Part shown: one piece after another, positions 51,336 to 60,954 of the stretch
Numbering within the stretch: position 1 is the stretch's first letter
How the letters are laid out: each line of letters begins with the position of its first letter
Assembly (NCBI RefSeq): GCF_040358985.1
Contig: NZ_CP132932.1
Location: 1,116,001-1,180,000, forward strand
Direction of reading: 5' to 3'
DNA length: 64,000 nt
Source: Tunturibacter empetritectus
GTDB taxonomy: Bacteria; Acidobacteriota; Terriglobia; Terriglobales; Acidobacteriaceae
Made by a program: the position numbers and the translations under genes
Notes under the pieces: generated by a model
What the model was told of the DNA's origin: nothing
The model's database searches: none
The model's input: the letters and a program-made list of their open reading frames with translations, nothing else

Positions 51336-54300
51336 TTAGAAGTTGATGTGAGCGGCGAGTTCAAGCTGGCGTTCGGTATTGAGGCGAATGCTGTTGATGC
51401 TTCCGAAGCCGTTGTCTGCGCCGCTGGTATTTGGACCGGTGGTGAAGATGGTCGTTGATCCGGGGATGTTGGCGCCATCGTGGATGTTGGTGTCGGGGTT
51501 GCCAAACTGCGGCGTGTTGAAGAGGTTGTAGGCTTGAGCGCGAAACTCGGCGTTGACTCGTTCGGTGATACGAAATCCTTTGAAGAGTCCGAGGTCCACG
51601 GTCTTGTAGCCTGGGCCGGAGAAGGCGTTGCGCTGGAGGGTGCCCGGACGAGTGAAGATGCCGGAAGAGTTGATAGGCGGCAGGGCAAATTCTCCGGTGA
51701 AGAAGGTTCGGTTGTTGGAGTTCGTCGAGCCGCCGACTAGCTGGCGATGTACCTTGCTGAAGCTGATGAAGTCCGGACGGTTGTCGATGGTGCCGCCGCT
51801 GCCATTAGTGCTGAAGTCGATCGGAGTGCCGCTATCGAGTGTGACGATGGTATTGAGCTGCCAGCCGCCGATGGCTTCGTCGAGAGCGCGATTCATGTTT
51901 GAGCCGAACATCTTGCCACGGCCGACGGGGAGCGAGTAGACGGCGCTGGCGACGAAGACGTTACGCTGATCCTGGTCGGAGTTGCCGTAGTTGGCGGGCA
52001 GATCGACTCCCTGCTGGGTGATGAAGATGCGTCCGCTAGCGCTTGCACCGGCACCAGAACTGAAGGCGCCATTCGAGTTGTCGCGGGAGTGGGACCAGGT
52101 GTAAGCGACCGTTGCCAGGAAACTCGAGCCGACGTGACGATCAAGGTAGACCTGCAGTCCGTCGTACTTCGAGGAGCCGCCGGCCAGGCCTTCGGTGATG
52201 GTTCCGCGGTTGGGGTAGAGGCCCTTCGTGGTGCCGTCGAGGACCGGCGCGTTGGCGTTGTACCAGGTCATGAGGTGATCGGTTTTGTTGCCGACGTAGG
52301 CAATGTTGAGCGAGGTTGCATGATCGAGTTGCTGCTGGATCTGCAGGTTGTATTGAGTAACCGCACCGTTCTGATTGTTCTTTGGCACGGCGATGACGGA
52401 GGCGTTCGACAGGTCGATAGAGCTAATCGCTCCTGGTCCAAAGGCAGGTAGGGGTAGAGCAGCGGTTGCGGTGGCTGCGTTGTTAGGAATCGTGGGGCTT
52501 TGGCCGGTGAAGGTAATGCGGTAGCCGTTGGTGGCGGTGTACTGACTGATGCCGTTGAAGCCGGGCTGGTTGGAGAGCTGGTTGCCGACTCCGCCACGAT
52601 CGAGGAAGTAGAAGATGCCATAGCCGCCGCGGAGTGAGGTCTTACCGTTGCCGTAGAGGTCGTAGGCAAAGCCGATGCGAGGCGCGAAGTTGTTCTTGTC
52701 GGTGTTGATGAGCGAGCGAGAGTTTCCGTTGACGCCTGCAACCTGGAGGGACGCGGTGGCAAAGTCGTAGTTCGCCTGGTTGTTGTTTTGTTCGTAGGGG
52801 TAGGTATAAAAATCGTAGCGAACGCCGAGGTTAAGTGTAAGCCTGCGATTCACCTTCCAATCGTCCTGGACGAAGTAGCCGGTCTCGTAGTTGAAGGTCT
52901 TGAAGAACGTGCTGGCTGCGCCGATCTCATAGTCGGAGAAGCCAGCGAGAACCTCGGAGGCTTCATATCCGGTGAAGCGTCCTGTGCCGGGGAAGTTAAC
53001 TCCGCCCAGGATGAAGTAGCCCTTGGAGTCGTTCCCCTGAAAGAAGTCGACCTCGCGGCGAATAACGTTAGCACCGCCTTTCAGGGTATGTCTGCCACGG
53101 TTGTAGGTGACGCTGTCGAGATATTGGAAGGTCTTCTCAGGCACGGAGTAGGGTCCGCCGTCGCCGGTGTACTCGATTTGAGAGTTGTTGCCGCCGATGA
53201 GAGCCCCGCCTCCCAGAAGCGGGGTACGGTTCGCGTTGACGATGCCGAGATTGGCTGAGATGGGTGTGCCCTGGTCCGGATTGACGTAGGCGAACTCCGG
53301 GCGGATGTAGCCGAAGCGAAATTCGTTGACGAGATTCGAGGTAAAGATGTGGGTATACCCGGCCGCTCCGCCGCGTGGGTGGTTTACGTTGCCGCCTGAG
53401 GCAAAGCCCGCCGGAAGCTTGGTAAAGAGGCTGTTGACGTCGAGGTTGTCTTGGCCGTAGCTGTAACGGGCGAAGACCGAATCCCTCTGGGTGACGTGGT
53501 AGTCGAGGCGTGCGTCGAAGTCGTTGAAGTTCTGGATGGCCTTACGCACGGCGAAGTAGTTGTTCAGGATGCCGGCACGTGTCGGCGCGTCGAAGGCGTT
53601 GAGGTACTTGAGACCGGCAGAGTTGATGCGATTTTGCGGGATGATGTTTCCGGTGAAGGGCTGGCAGGTTGTTGGGTCATAGATGGCCCCGACCACCGCG
53701 GTTGCGTTTGCAGCGGGTGCGGGGCAGCCGGTTGCCGAAGAGAAGGTTCCCGGATCGCTGGTGACGTTTTGCCCGAGCAGCTCGGAGAAGTTACCCTGAC
53801 GCATCAGCGCAGTGGGAACGGTGTAGAAGCCGGTGTCCTTTGGCTGCTTCTGACGAAGAGCCTGGTAGTCGCCGAAGAGGAAGATCTTATCTTTCCAGAG
53901 GGGTCCGCCTGCGGCGAAGCCGAACTGTTTGCGCTGAAAGGCTGGTGCCGGGGTGCCGGGATTGAAGAAGAGGGGGTTGGCATCGAAGATCTGGTCGCGG
54001 AAGTAGCCGAAGGCCGAGCCGTGGATGCTGTTAGTTCCGGATTTGACGGAGTTCTGGAGAATGGCTCCCCCGGCGCGACCAAATTCGGCGGGGGCGACGG
54101 AGGTGGTGACGCGGAACTCCTGGATGGCTTCGGGCGGCGTGAAGAAGACGATGGAGTTGACGAGGGATTCGTTGTTGTCGACGCCATCAAGGATGAAGTT
54201 ATTGGACTGCTGCCGGAGTCCGTTGGCCGAGAGAGCGCCACCGCCGGAGTCTGAGTAGCGGAAGGTCTCGACGTTGCCGTTGCGCCCGCTGGCGTCGGAG

Positions 54301-54833
54301 TTGAAGGCGCCACGGGTTACCCCGGGGATCAGATTGGCGAGGCTGGTAAAGTTGCGGCCGTTGAGAGGGAGATCGGTGACCTGCTTGCCTTCAATGACCG
54401 CTCCGGTGGACGAGGTGGACAGATTGACGACCGGTGCGGCATCGGTAACTTCGACAGTCTGGCTGGAGGAGCCGATGGGTAGCTTGAACTCGACGGTTTG
54501 GACCTGAGAGACCTGGAGAGCGAAGGTCTGATCGATGGTCTGAAATCCGGCATGGCTGGCTTCGACGCGATAGTTGCCGCGAGGGACGGCGGAGAACGTG
54601 AAGTTGCCGTCGCTCCCTGCAGTGACCGTGAGAGCAATGCCAGTGTCAGTGTTGGTGAGCTTGAGAGTGGTACCTGGGACAACGGCACCGGAAGGATCTG
54701 TGACGATACCGGTGACTCGACCGGTGTCTGTCTGAGCTCTCAGGCTTAGGACTGGCAAGAAAAGCAGACAAAGGAATAAAACCAGTAGCTTGCTGGCGAG
54801 GGCCGGCTGACGTTGATCGAGATCCGTGTGCAT
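51336..54833 (-). CDS. Oar-like TonB-dependent receptor
   Basis: A 1165-residue outer-membrane receptor. ATG 54833 is chosen because GGAGG lies 7 bases upstream and a signal peptide (LLVLFLCLLFLPVLSLRAQ) follows; the frame extends to 55028 without such support. A carboxypeptidase-regulatory-like domain (VTGIVTDPSGAVVPGTTLKL, then GNFTFSAVPRGNYRVEA) precedes a plug with DLPLNGRNFTSLANLIPGV and SGTNSIHGSAFGYFRD, then a large barrel ending in Phe (AAHINF). It is about 160 bases upstream of the GH13 amylase start on the same strand, so the two may be one transcription unit for glucan use (inference). It is divergent from the regulator at 55100. Confidence 0.88.
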   Translation of the reverse strand: MHTDLDQRQPALASKLLVLFLCLLFLPVLSLRAQTDTGRVTGIVTDPSGAVVPGTTLKLTNTDTGIALTVTAGSDGNFTFSAVPRGNYRVEASHAGFQTIDQTFALQVSQVQTVEFKLPIGSSSQTVEVTDAAPVVNLSTSSTGAVIEGKQVTDLPLNGRNFTSLANLIPGVTRGAFNSDASGRNGNVETFRYSDSGGGALSANGLRQQSNNFILDGVDNNESLVNSIVFFTPPEAIQEFRVTTSVAPAEFGRAGGAILQNSVKSGTNSIHGSAFGYFRDQIFDANPLFFNPGTPAPAFQRKQFGFAAGGPLWKDKIFLFGDYQALRQKQPKDTGFYTVPTALMRQGNFSELLGQNVTSDPGTFSSATGCPAPAANATAVVGAIYDPTTCQPFTGNIIPQNRINSAGLKYLNAFDAPTRAGILNNYFAVRKAIQNFNDFDARLDYHVTQRDSVFARYSYGQDNLDVNSLFTKLPAGFASGGNVNHPRGGAAGYTHIFTSNLVNEFRFGYIRPEFAYVNPDQGTPISANLGIVNANRTPLLGGGALIGGNNSQIEYTGDGGPYSVPEKTFQYLDSVTYNRGRHTLKGGANVIRREVDFFQGNDSKGYFILGGVNFPGTGRFTGYEASEVLAGFSDYEIGAASTFFKTFNYETGYFVQDDWKVNRRLTLNLGVRYDFYTYPYEQNNNQANYDFATASLQVAGVNGNSRSLINTDKNNFAPRIGFAYDLYGNGKTSLRGGYGIFYFLDRGGVGNQLSNQPGFNGISQYTATNGYRITFTGQSPTIPNNAATATAALPLPAFGPGAISSIDLSNASVIAVPKNNQNGAVTQYNLQIQQQLDHATSLNIAYVGNKTDHLMTWYNANAPVLDGTTKGLYPNRGTITEGLAGGSSKYDGLQVYLDRHVGSSFLATVAYTWSHSRDNSNGAFSSGAGASASGRIFITQQGVDLPANYGNSDQDQRNVFVASAVYSLPVGRGKMFGSNMNRALDEAIGGWQLNTIVTLDSGTPIDFSTNGSGGTIDNRPDFISFSKVHRQLVGGSTNSNNRTFFTGEFALPPINSSGIFTRPGTLQRNAFSGPGYKTVDLGLFKGFRITERVNAEFRAQAYNLFNTPQFGNPDTNIHDGANIPGSTTIFTTGPNTSGADNGFGSINSIRLNTERQLELAAHINF

Positions 54834-55099
54834 GGTGAAGCCTCCAAAGGTGCTGCCTAAATTGCGTGTAGTCGATTGGTTGTCAAGACTTTGAGGGAGA
54901 ACGATGAACGTTTCTTTGCGTTCATGGCCATCTTCTGGCTGTCCTTTTTCGATCAATCTTTTATCATCGAGTAAGTCGCTCATTTTGAAAGCACATAGTT
55001 GCTTTGCATCAACAGGCAAGTGCTCCAACTTTGCTTAGATCGCAGGTGCAATCTGCTTGGATCACCGCATGATAAAGTTTGATTACAGGGTTCCTCGTT
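54834..55099. promoter_or_regulatory. divergent control region between receptor and regulator
   Basis: About 265 bases separate the minus-strand receptor gene from the plus-strand winged-helix/PD40 regulator. Both genes must be started from here. The middle is AT-rich (about 54945-54985). I see no clear palindrome or consensus promoter by eye. By analogy with the divergent pair at 21.3-21.5 kb, the regulator may bind here (inference). Confidence 0.4.
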
Positions 55100-57322
55100 A
55101 TGCTGTCTCACCCGGAAATCGCCTCTAGGTTCGGATTCGGAGTTTATGAGGCTGACCTCCAGACCGGCGAGCTGTGGAAGGCGGGCCGGAAGATCAAGCT
55201 TCAAAGTCAGCCTTTCAAGGTGCTGGCAATACTGCTGGAGAAACATGGTGAGGTTGTCACCAGAGAAGAGCTGCAGCTTCGGGTGTGGGGCAAGAACGTA
55301 GTCGTCGACTTTGATCACTCGCTGGGCACCGCGATCAATAAGATCCGGGATGCGTTAGGCGACACAGCAGATAATCCGCGATTTGTAGAGACACTGGCAA
55401 AACGGGGTTATCGCTTCGTCGCGCCCGTTACGGCACTGAACGGATCTTTAGCAGCCGAATCAATGAACCATGAGTTCAGTGCAGAATCGGGTGCTGCACG
55501 AGTTGTGTTGGAGAAACCGCCGGGGACTTCTCCTTCAATTCAAGTCTCTCCATCTCCCAACGAACTCGATCTATCACCCACGCGCCAGAGGGACTTCGGA
55601 TCCTGGCTATGGCTCGCGATATTGGTTCCCATGGCCGTTTTAGCGGGTTTGGCTGGGTTTTATTATGGCTCTCGAAGCACTTCACCTCTGCCGCGTGTGG
55701 AACGCCTAACCCGGATCGGACGGATAGCGCCGGGAGTGCAGGCAATGGAGAGCCTTCCTGCCTCAGCAACGGATGGACTACGCATCTATATTCCGGTAAT
55801 TTCAGGTGGCAGGTCGGTTCTGGCGCAGGTGGATGTGCGCACTGGGGCGGTACAGAACCTTCCACTGCCAAGCGAGCTTGCCTCCGCCACGCTTGGAGAC
55901 CTGTCTCCCGATGGGTCGATGCTGCTGCTGCGAAGTCATGTATCGCCGGAGTCAGAGCAATCGCTATGGACGGTTCCCGTGGGTGGAGGCAGTCCGCTGC
56001 GGGTAGCGAATGTTGTGGCTCACGATGCGACATGGATGCCTGATGGCAAGAGCATCCTCTACGCCACGGGAGACGAGTTGTTGGTGAACAAACTTCAGGA
56101 CGGCACCTCTTCCCTCTTCGCGAAACTGCCGGAACGAGCCTTCTGGTTGCGCTGGTCGCCTGACGGCAAGGTACTGAGATTTACACTGCTCGATCCGATA
56201 CAACATACGCTGGGGCTCTGGGAGGCGTCGAGCGATGGTAAGTCAGTCCGTCCAATTCTTAGCAATTGGACCAAGCCTTCGTCGGAGTGCTGTGGCATCT
56301 GGACCGGGGATGGGAAGTACTTTGTCTTTCAGTCGGATCGTGGAGGAAGCAGCGATCTTTGGCGACTTGACGGAAAAAGTATTGGTGAACCGAAACGCGT
56401 GACAAATGGTCCGTTGAGTTTTGTCGGACCTGTGACCTCGCGGATCGGGCATAGGATCTTCTTCCTTGGGCTTGAGACCCAATCGCTTCTTCAGCACTAC
56501 GACGCCAGCCGACATGAATTTGTACCCTTACCAGGATTTCTGGCAGAAGCAAACAGGGTTGAATACTCGCACGATCGGCAGTGGGTTCTTTGGACCGACG
56601 CGTCCGGAAGACTATGGAGGGCGAAGGCTGATGGATCAGAGTTGATCCAGATAACCCCAGATTCTTTGCAGGTATTTCTCGCCCATTGGTCGCCCGATGG
56701 AAAGAAACTGGCAATCATGGCGAAGGAGTCAGGTAAAGCGTGGCAGATCTACCTGGTGCCTGCGGACGGTGGAGCTCCAGAGAGACTACTGCGGGAGAGC
56801 CGTAATGCGGCAGACCCATCCTGGTCTGCGGATGGGCAGCAGATCGCCTTTGGGCGCGTGACCGATATGATGGGAAAAGAGGATGGGCCGCGAGCCATTC
56901 AGATATTCGATCTGAGAACTCAGGCGGTGTCGACGGTAACTGGATCCGAAGGATGGTTCAGTCCGCGATGGTCGCCAGACGGACGTTATATAGCCGCAAT
57001 CTCGCTGGATCAGCGGAAGCTTGCGCTCTTTGATACCGAGTCGAAAACTTGGCGGACGATCGCAGAGACCACGGTCGCGGATCCAGTTTGGTCGTCAGAT
57101 AGTAAAACCATCTTCTTTCATGCGTCCTCGGCCGAGATGCAGCCGATCTACCGTGTTTCGATTCCAGGTGGTCGGCTGGAACAAATTGCGAACCTGTCAA
57201 ACTTCAGCGGGGGAGATACGGAAGACTATTTCTTCTGTGGCTTGACGCCGGAGAGCGTGCCAATCGTGCGATCACGAACTCGTACGGGCAATCTTTATAC
57301 GCTTAATCTTGATGGCCCCTAA
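55100..57322 (+). CDS. winged-helix regulator with PD40/TolB-like beta-propeller
   Basis: A 740-residue membrane-bound regulator. Residues about 10-110 are an OmpR-type winged helix (FKVLAILLEKHGEVVTREEL, then RFVETLAKRGYRFVAPV). A transmembrane segment lies at about 166-190, so the remaining 550 residues face the periplasm. These form a WD40-like PD40 propeller with repeated motifs such as WTPDGKSILYA-like blades: LSPDGSMLLL, WSPDGKVLRF, WTGDGKYFVFQSDRGGSSDLW, WSPDGKKLAI, WSADGQQIAF and WSPDGRYIAAI. The likely start is ATG 55100, with a TTG at 55079 as the alternative. It is transcribed away from the Oar-like receptor. Confidence 0.85.
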   Translation: MLSHPEIASRFGFGVYEADLQTGELWKAGRKIKLQSQPFKVLAILLEKHGEVVTREELQLRVWGKNVVVDFDHSLGTAINKIRDALGDTADNPRFVETLAKRGYRFVAPVTALNGSLAAESMNHEFSAESGAARVVLEKPPGTSPSIQVSPSPNELDLSPTRQRDFGSWLWLAILVPMAVLAGLAGFYYGSRSTSPLPRVERLTRIGRIAPGVQAMESLPASATDGLRIYIPVISGGRSVLAQVDVRTGAVQNLPLPSELASATLGDLSPDGSMLLLRSHVSPESEQSLWTVPVGGGSPLRVANVVAHDATWMPDGKSILYATGDELLVNKLQDGTSSLFAKLPERAFWLRWSPDGKVLRFTLLDPIQHTLGLWEASSDGKSVRPILSNWTKPSSECCGIWTGDGKYFVFQSDRGGSSDLWRLDGKSIGEPKRVTNGPLSFVGPVTSRIGHRIFFLGLETQSLLQHYDASRHEFVPLPGFLAEANRVEYSHDRQWVLWTDASGRLWRAKADGSELIQITPDSLQVFLAHWSPDGKKLAIMAKESGKAWQIYLVPADGGAPERLLRESRNAADPSWSADGQQIAFGRVTDMMGKEDGPRAIQIFDLRTQAVSTVTGSEGWFSPRWSPDGRYIAAISLDQRKLALFDTESKTWRTIAETTVADPVWSSDSKTIFFHASSAEMQPIYRVSIPGGRLEQIANLSNFSGGDTEDYFFCGLTPESVPIVRSRTRTGNLYTLNLDGP

Positions 57323-57418
57323 TATCCATCAACACTCCCATTTTTTGTAACTCATAGGTCGAGTCGCGCTACTGCTGCATGCTATCGCTTCACGCGATTC
57401 ATCGTCCCGGTTGGCAAG

Positions 57419-58120
57419 TTACATCGCCGGCAAGCTAGGACTTGGTTGCAGATGCTGCACGATCTCTTTTGTAATCGCCGAGGCGGTACTCTTGACCGTC
57501 TTCTCTGGCGCATTCTTTTCCATAACGAATTTAGCAGCGGCTACGTAAGGGTTCAGTGTAATAACCGCGCCAGGCTTCTTCTTGCTCGCTCCCTCTTCCG
57601 AGCTTTCATAGAGCGGCTTTTTGGGGCTCGCCAGATCCGAGAGTGTTACAACTAGCTCCATTGTCGTCTTGCCGGATCCAAAGCCGATGACCGCGCGGTG
57701 GATACGGCTCCCTTCATCCACCTGGGTAAACACACCGTGCACCCAGGCGCCAGCCGTTGGCTTCGGATCATCGTCTGTCAATCTTTGAGCTTTGTAACCG
57801 GCCTTTTGGAGATCGCTGACGATGCTCTTCGACATCGTGTCGACCAACTTCTTTGCCTGGGCCTCCGGATCTCGTTGCTCCTTCTTCGAAGGTCTTTCCA
57901 GAATTCCCGGCCTTACTTGATCTATCACCGACCCCTTATCTACCTGAACATTCTGCGCGTCCAGTTCGAAGTCGCTCACGTAGACCGTCATATCCTTCGT
58001 AAAGGTGAATGTCGGAAGCGTCTGCGGCGCTGCGGAGCTTTGCGCTGGAGGAGCTTGAGCGACAACGTTGAGAGACACGAGCAAAAGGGATAGTGCCGAA
58101 AGTCGTCGCATAAGTTTCAT
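57419..58120 (-). CDS. secreted DUF4410-type protein
   Basis: A 233-residue exported protein that I match by eye to DUF4410. ATG 58120 is chosen because GAGG lies about 6 bases upstream and a signal peptide (MRRLSALSLLLVSLNVVAQ) follows; the frame extends to 58201. The mature part has a MTVYVSDFELD strand (about residues 45-55), a GYKAQRL-type helix end, and VHGVFTQVDEGSRIHRAVIGFGSGKTTMEL, the usual core of this family. Function is not known. It is divergent from the large repeat protein at 58423. Confidence 0.75.
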   Translation of the reverse strand: MKLMRRLSALSLLLVSLNVVAQAPPAQSSAAPQTLPTFTFTKDMTVYVSDFELDAQNVQVDKGSVIDQVRPGILERPSKKEQRDPEAQAKKLVDTMSKSIVSDLQKAGYKAQRLTDDDPKPTAGAWVHGVFTQVDEGSRIHRAVIGFGSGKTTMELVVTLSDLASPKKPLYESSEEGASKKKPGAVITLNPYVAAAKFVMEKNAPEKTVKSTASAITKEIVQHLQPSPSLPAM

Positions 58121-58422
58121 TTGTGCCTCAAAAAGAGCTAGCCAGATTGCTCCGACAGTACTTGAGCCCAGATGCGCAATTATGTTTCGGAAACGCGTCA
58201 ATTCTAAGAGTGAATCTGATTTCTTGCAAATAAATTTATTGGCATTTTTACTTATCCTTCTCCAGACCTTTTGCAGACTAAAGAGGTAACGTCTTAGCTC
58301 AACCGCTTTCCTAGTGGCCCTTCAAAAAAAATCCTTGGAAATAAAAGTTATGGGGTTACAATCGGTTTCGCACAAAAACAGGCCAGATACTACTCACTTT
58401 CGAACGTTAAAGTAGGCCACTT
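58121..58422. other. intergenic region upstream of the repeat protein
   Basis: About 300 bases, AT-rich between 58205 and 58380, with no gene. It contains the plus-strand promoter annotated at 58335-58362 and presumably the promoter for the DUF4410-type gene on the other strand, which I cannot place. Confidence 0.5.
58335..58362 (+). promoter_or_regulatory. sigma-70-like promoter
   Basis: TTGGAA (58335-58340) and TACAAT (58357-58362) are separated by 16 bases. Transcription would start near 58369, about 54 bases before the TTG start of the repeat protein at 58423. Both boxes match the consensus at four or five of six positions. Confidence 0.55.
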
Positions 58423-60837
58423 TTGAGAGAACCAAAGGGTCTTACAATTACCGCCGTTGCGATTTGCCTTCTGGGTGGTGCAATCTCCTCCTTGGCGCTA
58501 CCGGCATCTCCGGCCACCAGCAAGCCGATCGGCCCCCCAGCTTCTGCTCCTTCCTGGCCACGGGTCTTTGACCGGAACGGCGTGCACCTCGTCGTCTATC
58601 AGCCCCAGCTTAAGGCCTGGCAAAAATATCGCACGATGGTTGCGGATACTGCGATCTCCGTGACAGACAAAGGACAGAAGCCTATTCTGGGTGTTGTCTC
58701 CTGGCGCGCCGATACCATCGCCAACGTAAGTGCGCAAACTGTCTATGTGAACGATATTCAGGTACTCGATGCACGCTTTCCTTCGCTCAATGCAGCGCAG
58801 GAAGCGCAAATGCAGCAGCGTGCCCACCAACTCTATCCAACCATGACGTTCACGATTGGACTGCCGCGTATGATCGCCAGTCTTGCGAAGGTAAACGAGC
58901 CTGTGCGGACGGTTGCTGCCAGCACCCAGGCGCCATTAATTCTCGTCGCCACGGCGCCAGCGATCATGCTCCTGGTCGATGGAAAACCAATACTGGCTCC
59001 AATTCAAGGCACAACGTTGGAGTATGTCGTCAACACCAATTGGGATCTCTTCTTTGATAAATCCGACTACTACTTACTAAGTGGCAAGACTTGGCTGAAA
59101 GCAAAAGATCTGCATGGACCTTGGGCCGCAACCATGAAGCTGCCCCCGGACATAGCCAAGTTGCCCGCTCAGCAGAACTGGGACGAGGTTTTGAAAGCCG
59201 TGCCGCCGCGCTCCAATGGTTTGGCTGCTCCTCAGGTTTTGTTCACAGAAAAGCCGGCCGAGTTGCTTGCCTTCAGGGGTAAGCCGGTCTACTCAAAGAT
59301 CCCCGGCACTAGTCTCAGCTATGCAACGAATACAGAGAATAAGGTCTTCGTTCATCAGCCCGACGGCCAGATCTACGTCTTGATCTCTGGACGATGGTTT
59401 CGAGCCGCCAGACTGGATGGTTCATGGAGCTATGCAGGCGATTCTCTTCCAGCTGACTTCGCAATGATCCCGAGGGGCAATCCGTGCCACGATGTTCTTG
59501 TCTCCGTGCCAGGAACGCAGGAGGCTAGTGACGCTGTGTTGCTCTCGCAAGTACCGACTACGGCAATCGTAAATCGCGCCCAGGCGGAGGCGCAGGTCAA
59601 AGTCGCTTATGCGGGGCCGCCCCAATTCAATAAGATCGAAACCACAACGATGTCTTACGCGGTGAACACGCCCGATAAAGTGATCCGTGTCGGGGACCTC
59701 TACTATCTTTGTTTTCAGGGAGTCTGGTTTGTCTCTCGAAACCCCGCTGGTCCGTGGAAGACCGTGGATTCAGTGCCTCCAGTCATCTACACGATTCCAC
59801 CAAGCTCCCCTGTGTACAACGTCACATATGTGGTGGTCTCAAACCCGACTGTAACGACCGTGCAGACAAGCTATTCAAGCGGATATCTTGGAGTCTTCGT
59901 TGTGGGGATGGCAGTTGGATCCACCGTCGTGTATGGCACAGGCTACTACTACCCTCCCTATGTTTATTGGGGACCACATCCAATCTACTATCCGTATCCC
60001 TATACCTACGGCGTGGCTGCTGTGTACAGCCCCTACACAGGAGCCTATGGAGTGGGCCGCGCAGTGTACGGACCGTATGGCTCAGCTGGAACAGCGGCCT
60101 GGTACAACCCCACCACTGGGACTTATGGACGGGCCGTAACAACTCAAAATGCCTATGGCGGTCATACATACGCCTCAACCTATAATCCCTGGACTGGTAC
60201 CTCTGCCGCGACCTCCCAGGGCCACAACCAGTACAGCCAATGGGGAAGTTCCGTAGTGACCAATGGCGACAACTGGGCCCAGGCGCAGCATGTCACGAAC
60301 AGCAACGGAACGGCGGGATCTTTCCAGACCTCCAAGGGAAGCGCCGGCGCCGGATATTCCGGGGCCAATGGAAACAGTGGCTTCGTGGCTAAGGATGCGA
60401 ATAACAACAATGTCTATGCGGGAGCCGATGGCAACGTCTACAAGAAAGATTCCAGCGGAAACTGGAGCAAGTACGACAACGGCAGCTGGACTCCAGTAGA
60501 TCCATCCACTGGCGCAAACCAGACGCGGCAGCAGAAGCAGAACTCCAATAGTGCCAATCAGCCGAAGCAGCCGCAATCTTCAACCCCAGGCTCGCAAGCC
60601 GGAAACACTACGCCAGCAACTGGCAGAGGGTCCGATCCGACGAACCCTCGTACTTCAGGACGCGGAACTCAGAACCAGCCTCCGTCTCAGGCACAGAATA
60701 ATCCGGGAAGTTTGAACCCTCCCAGCACCATGGGCCAGCTACAGAATGATTCGCAATCGCGCGCACGCGGAGATCAACTAGAGCAATCGCAAAATCGCGG
60801 AGGCGGCGGCTCACGGGGCTCGCGCAGGCAGCGATAA
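58423..60837 (+). CDS. large secreted repeat protein with Tyr/Pro- and Gly/Asn/Gln-rich tail
   Basis: An 804-residue protein starting at a TTG; there is no nearby ATG that would keep the signal peptide (ITAVAICLLGGAISSLALPA). About residues 190-460 contain three imperfect repeats of some 60 residues: each has a T-T/S-L/M-x-Y-x-x-N-T strand, a Y-Y-L-L/C-like stretch, G-x-W-F/L, and a G-P/S-W followed by L/V-P (starts near 193, 291 and 402). A hydrophobic segment near 485-505 is followed by a Tyr/Pro-rich stretch (PPYVYWGPHPIYYPYPYTYG, about 507-526), then Gly/Ser/Asn-rich sequence and a very Gln/Asn/Pro-rich tail ending in Arg-Gly. It is probably surface-exposed or periplasmic. I know no experimentally defined function. 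Confidence 0.72.
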   Translation: MREPKGLTITAVAICLLGGAISSLALPASPATSKPIGPPASAPSWPRVFDRNGVHLVVYQPQLKAWQKYRTMVADTAISVTDKGQKPILGVVSWRADTIANVSAQTVYVNDIQVLDARFPSLNAAQEAQMQQRAHQLYPTMTFTIGLPRMIASLAKVNEPVRTVAASTQAPLILVATAPAIMLLVDGKPILAPIQGTTLEYVVNTNWDLFFDKSDYYLLSGKTWLKAKDLHGPWAATMKLPPDIAKLPAQQNWDEVLKAVPPRSNGLAAPQVLFTEKPAELLAFRGKPVYSKIPGTSLSYATNTENKVFVHQPDGQIYVLISGRWFRAARLDGSWSYAGDSLPADFAMIPRGNPCHDVLVSVPGTQEASDAVLLSQVPTTAIVNRAQAEAQVKVAYAGPPQFNKIETTTMSYAVNTPDKVIRVGDLYYLCFQGVWFVSRNPAGPWKTVDSVPPVIYTIPPSSPVYNVTYVVVSNPTVTTVQTSYSSGYLGVFVVGMAVGSTVVYGTGYYYPPYVYWGPHPIYYPYPYTYGVAAVYSPYTGAYGVGRAVYGPYGSAGTAAWYNPTTGTYGRAVTTQNAYGGHTYASTYNPWTGTSAATSQGHNQYSQWGSSVVTNGDNWAQAQHVTNSNGTAGSFQTSKGSAGAGYSGANGNSGFVAKDANNNNVYAGADGNVYKKDSSGNWSKYDNGSWTPVDPSTGANQTRQQKQNSNSANQPKQPQSSTPGSQAGNTTPATGRGSDPTNPRTSGRGTQNQPPSQAQNNPGSLNPPSTMGQLQNDSQSRARGDQLEQSQNRGGGGSRGSRRQR

Positions 60838-60954
60838 GCAAAAGAATGAAGCATTATTTGATCGTGGCACACGTCGCCGATGACTTACCGCTCAATCACT
60901 GATCAAGGAAATAATCCCCAGTCAATCCAGAAGATTCTCTAGAAAGCGGGATCT

